DNA of 32,874 nt. Source: Acidobacteriota bacterium. Its GTDB lineage: Bacteria > Acidobacteriota > Terriglobia > Acidiferrales > UBA7541. The notes beneath the pieces are model-generated. The model did not search any database and was not told the origin of the DNA. It was given only the letters and a program-made list of their open reading frames with translations. A program made the translations under genes and the position numbers. The stretch covers positions 1 through 32,874 of the forward strand of contig JAMCWK010000139.1 of assembly GCA_023481105.1 (NCBI GenBank), in the 5' to 3' direction. The first letter of the stretch is position 1. Every line of letters begins with the position of its first letter. This document shows, one piece after another, positions 14,079 to 20,944 of this stretch.

Positions 14079-14675
14079 TTAGAGAGAGGCCTTGAACCCG
14101 GTCTTGCTGATGGCCTCGATGAGCTCGGCCTTGGCAACTTTACTCTGGTCGTATACGACTTTTGCACGGGCCGAATCCAGATCCACTTCCGCTGCAGTCA
14201 CGCCCGGAGTTTCCAGTAATGCCTTACGCACGCTGATAACACATCCGCCGCACGTCATCCCGCTTATCTTCAGTTCGACGGTGGAAAGCTGGGCAGGCTT
14301 GTCCGCAACAGGGGCCGGTTGGTGGGACTTGTCGAACGCCGCATAGAGCGATCCGTAGTAGTAAGGGAAAGTGACGAGCGCTACCACGATGGCAGTAGCA
14401 ATCCATAGCAGCGGCCGACCCCAGCGCGTGACACGAGGCGTCTCACAAACCTCTCCTTCACACGCCGCTTGCTTCGGCTTGCGATATGCATAGTAGAAAC
14501 CCAATCCAAGGAGAACGGCGGTGACCGCCAGGAACAGCGGTCGATACGGAGCGAACGCCTGCGCCGCAGCCACCGCTCCGATGCCCAGCCCGGCTAGAAC
14601 GACCGGCCCGATACAACAAATTGACGCCACAATCGCAGTGCCAATTGCTCCGAGGATGCCCACTTTTTCGTTCAT
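14079..14675 (-). CDS. MerT-HMA fusion (MerTP-like) metal transporter, 198 aa
   Basis: The first part is a MerT-like inner-membrane transporter of about three helices with the vicinal pair Cys20-Cys21 in helix 1 (ASICCIGPVVLAGLGIGA), a loop pair Cys72/Cys77 (CEGEVC), and a third helix near residues 88-106. The last 70 residues form an HMA domain with GMTCGGC (Cys142, Cys145) and ELIEAISKTGF. This MerT-MerP fusion order is known in mercury uptake systems, where it brings Hg(II) in for reduction. Since no merA is visible, the metal could also be copper or silver. I start at the second of two tandem ATGs (14675), five bases after GGAGG. It lies 23 bases after csoR. Confidence 0.9.
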   Translation of the reverse strand: MNEKVGILGAIGTAIVASICCIGPVVLAGLGIGAVAAAQAFAPYRPLFLAVTAVLLGLGFYYAYRKPKQAACEGEVCETPRVTRWGRPLLWIATAIVVALVTFPYYYGSLYAAFDKSHQPAPVADKPAQLSTVELKISGMTCGGCVISVRKALLETPGVTAAEVDLDSARAKVVYDQSKVAKAELIEAISKTGFKASL

Positions 14676-14698
14676 CATTGCCTCCGAATAAAAGCCCG

Positions 14699-15007
14699 TC
14701 ACTGCATTTTCATGACCTGCGCGAGCGCGCCCCGGAGACGCTCCAGTGCTTTGCTGCCTCTGCCCGCGCGTACGGCGTCAGCCACGCAGGTTTCCATGTG
14801 GTTTTCCAGTAGGCGGGCCTGCACCTGGTTCAGGGCCGCACGAATCGCGGACAGTTGCAAGAGGAGGTCCTCGCACGTGCCGTGCTCACTGAGCATCCGC
14901 CTCACTCCGCGAACATGGCCTTCGATGCGACTGAGGCGATCCTGGAGTTCCTTTTCAACTTCGGGATCGAGATAAACATGAGGCATACAAACGGCCGCTC
15001 TTGGCAT
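14699..15007 (-). CDS. CsoR/RcnR-family metal-sensing repressor, 102 aa
   Basis: An all-helical DUF156 protein: EVEKELQDRLSRIEGHVRGVRRML is the family hallmark, then GTCEDLLLQLSAIRAALNQVQARLLENHMETCV. The metal ligands of Cu(I)-type CsoR are visible as Cys44 (GTCED), His69 (ENHME) and Cys73 (ETCV), the Cys-His-Cys set. It represses DNA until metal binds. ATG 15007 has a strong GGAGG site four bases upstream, better than the internal ATG 14986. It is the first gene of the seven-gene operon. A G-rich operator candidate overlaps its ribosome-binding site (15007-15026). Cu(I) is the most likely inducer by ligand pattern; other soft metals are possible. Confidence 0.92.
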   Translation of the reverse strand: MPRAAVCMPHVYLDPEVEKELQDRLSRIEGHVRGVRRMLSEHGTCEDLLLQLSAIRAALNQVQARLLENHMETCVADAVRAGRGSKALERLRGALAQVMKMQ

Positions 15008-15026
15008 ATGCCCTCCGGGGGGATAG
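15007..15026. promoter_or_regulatory. Candidate CsoR operator
   Basis: A G-tract with near symmetry (TATGCCCTCCGGGGGGATAG on the plus strand) directly precedes and overlaps the csoR ribosome-binding site. CsoR/RcnR proteins bind G/C tracts flanked by A/T, so this fits autoregulation of the operon. TTGACT lies just upstream on the minus strand; no good -10 is seen. Confidence 0.45.
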
Positions 15027-15200
15027 GATGCACCAAGTCAATACGAGGATGCAAGCGATTTTTGTGAAATCAAGAGTTTCCGATCAAAACTGATCTACTG
15101 AGAAGGAGTCGATCAGGAGGGGGAACAGTCGCGTGCCGATCAACGCGGAAGCCAACAGGACATCTGCGGTCATGATGCGAGGTTCACTCGTGCTGTAGAT

Positions 15201-15309
15201 AAAATTGTGGCTCACGCTGCACCCTGAAACACCACGAAACAACAGGTTTCAACAAGTACTAGGCAAACGATTCATCACCAAACACTTCCAAACAACAAGA
15301 TTCAACAGA
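15201..15309. other. Element end 1: att-flanking arm region
   Basis: 15201-15244 aligns with 18188-18231 (38 of 44 bases), and both stretches lie ahead of a tRNA 3'-end copy. An AAACAACA-type 20-base direct repeat occurs at 15237 and 15290 (16 of 20 bases alike). The stretch is AT-rich compared with the host. It looks like the conserved end of an integrating element; no integrase reading frame is left. Confidence 0.5.
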
Positions 15310-15328
15310 TTCCAATAGGGGCTGGAAT

Positions 15329-15377
15329 CTGGTTCGGGACCAGGAGGTCGGTGGTTCAAATCCACTCGCCCCGACCA
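15329..15377 (+). other. att copy A: 49-base perfect repeat of the tRNA-Pro 3' end
   Basis: It is identical to 11601-11649, from the anticodon stem through CCA, in the same orientation. The 5' half of the tRNA is absent, so it is an attachment-site remnant and not a tRNA gene. It bounds the segment carrying the metal operon. Confidence 0.85.
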
Positions 15378-15547
15378 AATCACTTATTAAGTTAATCGGG
15401 ACCCCTTCGCGTTGCTCAGGGCAAGCAGGAGGTCGGTGGTTCAAATCCACTCGCCCCGACCAAATCACTTATTAAGTTAATCGGGACCCCTTCGCGTTGC
15501 TCAGGGCAAGCAGGAGGTCGGTGGTTCAAATCCACTTGCCCCGACCA
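15378..15547 (+). repeat. Two tandem 85-bp repeats, each ending in a tRNA-Pro tail (att copies B and C)
   Basis: Each unit has 48 bases of non-tRNA sequence (AAATCACTTATTAAG to GCTCAGGGCAAG) and 37 bases of tRNA-Pro 3' end including CCA (15426-15462 and 15511-15547). The two units differ by one base, in the second tRNA tail (CTTGCC for CTCGCC). They look like stacked integration remnants or a slipped duplication. Confidence 0.8.
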
Positions 15548-15583
15548 ATCTCCTTTCATTCGGGCTCCATCGGGCAGTCAAAA

Positions 15584-15622
15584 GCCCCACCCTTTGCGAA
15601 AAATTCTCGCAAAGGAATGGGG
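15584..15622. repeat. Long hairpin in the spacer (GCCCCA...CTTTGCGA / TCGCAAAG...TGGGGC)
   Basis: Arms of about 16 bases pair with one or two mismatches around a short A/T-rich loop. It is REP-like and lies in the gene-free stretch 15548-15834, which otherwise holds only a possible promoter near its end. Confidence 0.6.
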
Positions 15623-15766
15623 CACCCACAAGTCCAAAAGCGTAATTCACAATCCAAGCGCCATGCTTGCTTACTCCGCAGTGAACTCCCGCAGTGGAAT
15701 GCTCTGGTTGGGCTGGGGCGTCAAGAGGAATTCGGAAAGGAAGGGTGGGCCACCCGTCCTTTTGAC

Positions 15767-15796
15767 TTGAGGAAATCTGCCTAGCCTTGGCATAAT
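15767..15796 (+). promoter_or_regulatory. Promoter candidate for the GAF/HD-GYP gene
   Basis: TTGAGG and CATAAT are separated by 18 bases, and the start codon lies 38 bases downstream. It is a plausible housekeeping promoter. Confidence 0.4.
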
Positions 15797-15834
15797 TGGT
15801 TTCCCTTCGTTTTTCGAGCGGCGACGGATACAAA

Positions 15835-17039
15835 ATGCGTTCACCCCTTCCCGCCAATGAGGCCGAAAGGTTGCGCGCCGTCGAATCCTACGACATCCTC
15901 GACACGCCGCCGGAAAAAATCTTTGATAATCTGGCACGCATCGCTGCCAGTATTTGCGGCACAGAAGTAGCTTTGGTGTCAATCATGGACAAAGATCGTC
16001 AGTGGTTTAAGGCCAAGATAGGCTGGGTAATAAAAGAGACCCCGCGCGAAGTGGCGTTCTGCTCCCACACGATTCTTTCTTCTGAGATCTTGATTGTGCC
16101 CGATGCGCTCGAAGATGAGCGATTTGCCGACAACCCGCTGGTTACCCAGGATCCCCATATCCGATTTTATGCGGGCATGCCCCTGATCAATCCGGACGGC
16201 CATGCCTTGGGAACAATCTGCGTTATTGACCACAAGCCCCGCCAGTTGACGGCCGCGCAGCAAGACTCCTTGGCTGTTTTGGCCAAGTGTGCCGTGGGTC
16301 ATCTGGAGTTGGGAAAGGCCCACCGCCTGCTGAAAGCGCAAGCCGACGGCCTGGAGGAAGAGGTAAGGCAGCGGACAAAACAGCTTGAAGTGGCAAAGAA
16401 GCGCATCGAAATGAGCTACGACGATACGTTGCGAGCCCTTGGCGCGGCGCTCGACCTGAGGGACAACGAAACGGCCGGCCATTCCCGGCGTGTCACGGCG
16501 TACTGCCTCGAAATCGCCAAGGCAATAGGGTACAGGGCGACGAGTTGAAGCAAATTGAGAGAGGCTCTTACCTGCACGACATCGGGAAAATTGGCATCCC
16601 CGATGCCATACTCTTCAAGCCAGCGAAACTGACGGAGGAAGAAAGAAGGATCATGGAGTCGCACGCCAGAATCGGATACGACTTGGTGGGGAGTATTGCA
16701 TTTCTGTCCTCGGCGGCGCAGATCGCGCTGACTCACCAAGAGCGATACGACGGCACCGGGTATCCACAGGGTCTTGGGGGTGAGGAGATTCCCCTTGGGG
16801 CTCGCATCTTTGCCGTCGCCGACACTTTGGATGCTATGACGTCGGATCGCCCGTACCGTCGCGCTCTGTCCCTCGAGGCCGCCCGCGAGGAAATCGAGCG
16901 CGAATCGGGACGCCAGTTTGACCCCGGTGTGGTGAAAGCGTTCCTTTCGATACCCGAAGAGACCTTGATTGCCATCCGCGCAGGGGTAGAAATGCGCAGC
17001 AACAATCTTGAAAACATAGAACGGAGAGCCGAGAGGTGA
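15835..17039 (+). pseudogene. GAF plus HD-GYP cyclic-di-GMP phosphodiesterase-like gene, frameshifted
   Basis: The first part reads as a GAF domain (LPANEAERLRAVESYDILDT, then VALVSIMDKDRQWFKAKIG, FYAGMPLINPDGHALGTICV), a coiled linker (LEEEVRQRTKQLEVAKKRI) and the start of HD-GYP (GHSRRVTAYCLEIAKAIGYR). The frame stops at about 16544. The rest continues one frame away (GDELKQIERGSYLHDIGKIG, QERYDGTGYP, VADTLDAMTSDRPYRRALS). Adding one G to the G-run at 16535-16537 restores YRGDELKQIERG exactly, so one base was lost there. HD-GYP proteins degrade cyclic-di-GMP. The usual HHE reads HQE here. It is either a recent pseudogene or a sequence error. Confidence 0.82.
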
Positions 17040-17167
17040 ATATCCAAGGCAATACAGGTCATTCGGCTCGCCCACGCCAGCTCAAATCTCAGTGGGTTGT
17101 GGAATCCGATTCTTTGCAATCTGGATTGGCTGCAGCTCCGAACAGTCTCGCCGGCACAAGTAATTGA

Positions 17168-17935
17168 TCAAGGGAGGCCTTGCAGGTCTGTCCGTACTCG
17201 TTCGACGCTCTGCTGGCTAATGCGGATCACGCCGGTCCGAGGACTGTCCAAGTCGGCGGCAAGCGCCAAAACGATGGAAATCGCGAGCGGGCTCACCAAC
17301 ATTGCAAGCGCAGTTCTGCGACGCAGCGAGTATCCCACTGTCAAGCACGTCAACAGGGAAATCAGCACCAACATCACCCAGATCGAGGCAGGGATGCGGT
17401 TTTCGAGCGCCGCTAGCCGCTCCTCGCTTAGGTCAATCATCTGGTTCAGCGATTGAGCAAAGATGGCTGTGATCGGAGTCGGACTCGTCTGGGCTGCGGT
17501 CACGCTCTGTTTCCAAAGCTCATTCTGGAGTCGTCGGGCATGGTTGTTGGCCACCTCTAACTGCACATTATTCAAACCTGCGTCAAAAAACTTCAGCCGC
17601 ACCTCGGCGTATTCCTTCATCAGATCCCGGACTCTGCTCCGCACTGGGTCTGGCAACATTTGCGCGCGGAAAGCCGTTGTGCCGATGGCCTTGGCCTCTT
17701 CAATCACCAAGTGCTTACGCAAATCAAAACGCGACAACGACATGGGGAGCATGAACCCGAGCAGGAAGCTAACCAGGGTGACAAGGCCGTTCCGCGCTCC
17801 CTTGAGTTGTTCATGGAGTTGATCCTCGCCACGCGCCTCGCTGCGCATCCCCAGTCGGAAGCCGACCTCGACCGCTGCGAGCAATGCGATCAACGAGGCG
17901 ACAAACAACCACGCTGGGCGGTCTACAATCTCCAT
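17168..17935 (-). CDS. DUF4239 / bestrophin-like membrane protein, 255 aa
   Basis: A membrane protein with two N-terminal helices (about 8-24 and 48-66), a long charged helical middle (residues 70-170, with ARRLQNELWKQSV and LNQMIDLSEERLAALENRIP), and two C-terminal helices (185-200 and 208-225). The pattern and the VSFLLGFMLPMSLSRFDLRKHLVIEEAKAIGT region fit the DUF4239 family, which is related to bestrophin-type channels; the function is unknown. ATG 17935 has a modest AAAGG site. It is convergent with the GAF/HD-GYP gene and lies inside the second island segment, close to the last att copy. Confidence 0.75.
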   Translation of the reverse strand: MEIVDRPAWLFVASLIALLAAVEVGFRLGMRSEARGEDQLHEQLKGARNGLVTLVSFLLGFMLPMSLSRFDLRKHLVIEEAKAIGTTAFRAQMLPDPVRSRVRDLMKEYAEVRLKFFDAGLNNVQLEVANNHARRLQNELWKQSVTAAQTSPTPITAIFAQSLNQMIDLSEERLAALENRIPASIWVMLVLISLLTCLTVGYSLRRRTALAMLVSPLAISIVLALAADLDSPRTGVIRISQQSVERVRTDLQGLP

Positions 17936-18187
17936 GAAATGCCTTTCAGGGCCTCAATTCGCACAAATCATCAATTCACACAGACGGCTCTGTCAAGCCC
18001 ATCCCTTGGAAAAAGACTCCCGTACATTCGGCACAACAAACCGGCAAAAAAAGCTGCACCGCCGGCCTAGAACAGACAATTTGCGAATAACACTCACGTC
18101 CCCACTGGGCGCGATGGCAAGCGCGCCGATCTAAAGCACTAGAAATCTCCCCGGTGACTATAACGAAGTAAGTAGCGTACTGTGGGC

Positions 18188-18254
18188 AAAATTGTGGCTG
18201 TCGCTGCATCCTGCTACACCACAAAACAACACATGACTACAAGTGCTGGAATAT
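18188..18254. other. Element end 2: att-flanking arm region
   Basis: 18188-18231 aligns with 15201-15244 (38 of 44 bases). It lies 23 bases before att copy D. Together with its partner it indicates that related elements ended at both places. The spacer 17936-18187 shows nothing else that I can name. Confidence 0.5.
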
Positions 18255-18301
18255 GGTTCGGGACCTAGAGGTCGGTGGTTCAAATCCACTCGCCCCGACC
18301 A
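18255..18301 (+). other. att copy D: outer repeat of the tRNA-Pro 3' end
   Basis: 47 bases match the 3' end of tRNA-Pro, with a small change in the anticodon stem (CCTAGAGG for CCAGGAGG) and perfect identity from GTCGGTGG through CCA. It marks the far end of the island. The host DUF1801 gene ends 15 bases further on. Confidence 0.82.
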
Positions 18302-18315
18302 ATCCTTACTTCATT

Positions 18316-18765
18316 TCAGCTTTTCACCTTTTCGTAGACTTCGATATGTTTCTTCACCGGACGGCGAGCAATGGCTTTCCCGATCACATCCAGCGCCAAA
18401 TCCTCTGGCTTTTTGAAGCGAACGCAACCGCCGCCCATGTCCAGCTTTTTGCCGCTGGCTTTGTATTCCTTTTGGAATTGCGCCTTGTCCTTTTCGTCCA
18501 AGTACAAGCAGAACATGTGGAGCGCCATATGATTTTTCTGCGAGGCGAGCAAGAGAAACGGCAACGGCTCATTCTTCTTGCAGTGATAGCCCGCGGGATA
18601 AATTTTCAGCGGGACAGCATAGCCAATCATGCCGTACTGCATGATTTCCTCGTACCCTTTGGGCAGATGCTTGTGAATGACCGCGCGAACCTGCTCGATG
18701 GCCTTGCGCCGGTCGGCTGGCAATGCGGCAAGATACTGGCTCACGGTTTTGGCTTTGCTTTGCAT
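18316..18765 (-). CDS. DUF1801 / YdhG-like protein, 149 aa
   Basis: A small cytoplasmic protein of the DUF1801 family: VSQYLAALPADRRKAIEQVRAVIHKHLPKGYEEIMQYGMIGYAVPL, then MALHMFCLYLDE, and GGGCVRFKKPEDLALDVIGKAIA. All are characteristic of the family, whose biochemical role is not established. ATG 18765 has a strong AGGAGG site. It is the first host gene beyond the island, and its stop codon lies next to the outer att copy. It is divergent from the M28 peptidase gene. Confidence 0.88.
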   Translation of the reverse strand: MQSKAKTVSQYLAALPADRRKAIEQVRAVIHKHLPKGYEEIMQYGMIGYAVPLKIYPAGYHCKKNEPLPFLLLASQKNHMALHMFCLYLDEKDKAQFQKEYKASGKKLDMGGGCVRFKKPEDLALDVIGKAIARRPVKKHIEVYEKVKS

Positions 18766-18986
18766 GGGCTCCTCCTGAGCTGCCGCGTTTCGAATTAGCG
18801 CGACAATTCCACTGCGTGTAGCGCAGGTCCCGGGCCAGTGTTGTTGTCGCGAAAGGCGGCCATCTTAACACGAGTCGTTTATTTCAAGTCCACTGGCCGT
18901 TGCCGGTGCCTCCGCTTCCGATTTCATTGCGCAGCATGCCCAGAATATGGATAAGATGGGGCGGAATTTTCCTGACAGGAGCAGCC

Positions 18987-20813
18987 ATGTACAAACAGTG
19001 TGCTCGTGCGATTTTCCTGTGCTTAATCCTGGCGCTGGCGGTGGGCGCGCAGTCGCCCAGCGTGGCTGACGTGTACGCGCAAATCCGCGCGGAAGAGATG
19101 AACAATTCCAAAATCATGTGGCTCATCCATCAGATTGCGGACGTGCATGGCCACCGCGTGACTGGGTCGCCCGCGCTGAAACAGGCGAGCGACTGGGCGG
19201 TGAAGACGCTGACGTCGTTCGGATTGACGAATGCGCACCTCGAGCCGTGGACCTTCCAGCCGCCCAGCGCGGCGAAGCCCGTGCCCGGCTGGGAAAACGT
19301 GGCGCTGTCCGCGGATGCGATGAAGCCGTTCCGCGGGCAACTGATGGTCAAGCCGCTGGCGTGGACGCCGAGCACGAAGGGCGTGGTGCTCGCCAATGTA
19401 GTGATGCTGACGCCGCCAGGAATGGCGCGACCGGGTAGCGGATTTGGCGGGGGCGGAGCACGCCCCGCGGCAGCGGCAACACCGGCGGGCATGCCGCCGC
19501 CGATGCCCGCGCAAGCAGCGGCCACTCCGCCGCAGCAGCCCACGCGCGAAGAACTCGACGCGTACTTGAATTCCATGAAGGCCAAAGTTCGCGGGCGCAT
19601 CGTGATGGTCGGCAATCCTGTGAAAGTGCCGACCAACTTCACCCCGGCACCGCTGCGCCGTCCCGACGAGACGTGGAAAGCGCAGTTCGATCCCGCAAAT
19701 CCGGCTCCGGCGGGCGGACCGTTTGGCGGAGGCGGACGCGGACAAGCAGCACAGATCCCGGAAGGGCGCATGACGCCGCAGCAAGTGGCGCGTGCCGTGG
19801 ACCAGTTCCTGGTGGACAACGGCGCGCTGGTGCGCATTAACGATTCCGGGCGCGCCTACGGCATCATCATCGCGCAGCAGAACAACACCTATGATTGGAC
19901 CCGCGTGGTGCCCACGCTGGTGATGCGCAATGAAGACTATGGGCGCATTGGGCGCATCCTCGAGGGCGGCACGGCGGTCACGCTGCGCGTGAACATTCAG
20001 AACAAGCTTTATCCTGAAGGCACAACCGCGTACAACGTCATCGCGGAAATTCCCGGCACGGACAAGAAAGATGAAGTGGTCATGCTCGGCGGGCATTTCG
20101 ATTCGTGGCACGATGCCACCGGCGCGACCGACAACGGCATCGGCTGCTCGATGATGATGGAAGCCGTGCGCATTCTCTCCGCGCTCAAGGTGCAGCCGCG
20201 GCGGGCCATCCGCATTGCGCTGTGGAGCGGCGAGGAGCAGGGATTGCTCGGCTCCATCGCGTACGTGAAAGAGCATTTCGGCACGGCGGAAAATCCCAAG
20301 CCGGAGCATGCGAAACTCAGCGCGTATTTCAACATTGATTCCGGCACGAGCAAGCCGCGCGGCGCCAGCGTATTCGGCCCGCCCGCGGCGGCGGCGATGA
20401 TTCGCGAGGCGCTGATGCCCTACGCAGATTGGGGATTCACCGGCGCGCGCGCGACGTCCAGCCGCAACCTTGGCGGCACGGACAGCACGTCATTTAACAA
20501 CGCGGGATTGCCCGGCGTGGGGCTGAGCCAGGACCCGTTTGACTACAACACCTTCACGCACCACACCAACCTCGACACCTACGAGCGCATTTACGAAGAA
20601 GACGTGCGCGAGGGGGCGGTGGAAATTGCCTCGGCGGTGTACGCGGTGGCCATGGCTGACAACATGGTGCCGCGCTTTGCGGCCAAGGACATGCCCGCTC
20701 CGGTGGCAGTGCCCGCGCCGGGTTCCACGGCGGTCCCGGCGGAACGCCCAGCGGCGCCGAGCAAGACTCCCGCTGGAAAAGCTCCGGCGAAAGCGCCAGC
20801 GAAAAAGTCCTAG
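18987..20813 (+). CDS. Secreted M28 family zinc peptidase, 608 aa
   Basis: A signal peptide (AIFLCLILALAVGAQ) is followed by a PA-like region and the M28 catalytic domain. Zinc residues are visible: GGHFDSWHDATGATDNG (His about 370, Asp about 382), the catalytic and ligand pair in SGEEQGLLGS (Glu 416-417), Asp about 451 in FNIDSG, and the last His in FTHHTNLD. Gly/Pro/Ala-rich inserts (about residues 145-185 and 240-255) and an Ala/Pro/Lys tail are unusual additions. It is an aminopeptidase acting outside the cytoplasm; the substrate is unknown. ATG 18987 has an AGGAG site; the frame to 18900 lacks one. It is followed 131 bases later by a second M28 gene. Confidence 0.93.
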   Translation: MYKQCARAIFLCLILALAVGAQSPSVADVYAQIRAEEMNNSKIMWLIHQIADVHGHRVTGSPALKQASDWAVKTLTSFGLTNAHLEPWTFQPPSAAKPVPGWENVALSADAMKPFRGQLMVKPLAWTPSTKGVVLANVVMLTPPGMARPGSGFGGGGARPAAAATPAGMPPPMPAQAAATPPQQPTREELDAYLNSMKAKVRGRIVMVGNPVKVPTNFTPAPLRRPDETWKAQFDPANPAPAGGPFGGGGRGQAAQIPEGRMTPQQVARAVDQFLVDNGALVRINDSGRAYGIIIAQQNNTYDWTRVVPTLVMRNEDYGRIGRILEGGTAVTLRVNIQNKLYPEGTTAYNVIAEIPGTDKKDEVVMLGGHFDSWHDATGATDNGIGCSMMMEAVRILSALKVQPRRAIRIALWSGEEQGLLGSIAYVKEHFGTAENPKPEHAKLSAYFNIDSGTSKPRGASVFGPPAAAAMIREALMPYADWGFTGARATSSRNLGGTDSTSFNNAGLPGVGLSQDPFDYNTFTHHTNLDTYERIYEEDVREGAVEIASAVYAVAMADNMVPRFAAKDMPAPVAVPAPGSTAVPAERPAAPSKTPAGKAPAKAPAKKS

Positions 20814-20944
20814 CGGCGCTGTAGAGCCGGTGGAAACCGTACATCGGTTCCGCGCGTCCGACATCTTCTGGAGTGGCCGTGCTTCGAGTAGAGTCTCTCC
20901 CGGCAATGGCGGCCAATCCTATCCTGATAATACGGAGGAAAATC

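Noticed and set aside
11830-15007. Classical mercury resistance (mer) operon
   Set aside because: No merA, merB or merR is present; the regulator is CsoR-type and a CopZ-like gene is included.
15329-15377. Possible second tRNA-Pro gene
   Set aside because: Only the anticodon stem to the CCA end is present; the 5' acceptor and D arm are missing, as for the copies at 15426, 15511 and 18255.
15259-15468. Minus-strand frame reading GRVDLNHRPP and GASGFEPPTSWSRTR, and a similar frame at 15501-15857
   Set aside because: These peptides are the antisense translation of tRNA-Pro 3' ends. They are a familiar false protein in databases and have no support as genes.
15378-15547. Repeat array considered as a CRISPR
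   Set aside because: Only two 85-base units, the repeated part includes the whole unit, there are no variable spacers and no cas genes. The repeats are tRNA ends.
11650-18254. Integrase, transposase or insertion sequence inside the island
   Set aside because: No reading frame with integrase or transposase motifs was found on either strand.
20814-20944. Hairpin-like sequence between the two M28 genes
   Set aside because: A short imperfect stem (GGAAACCG / CGGTTCC) without a T-run; not strong enough to call a terminator or riboswitch.
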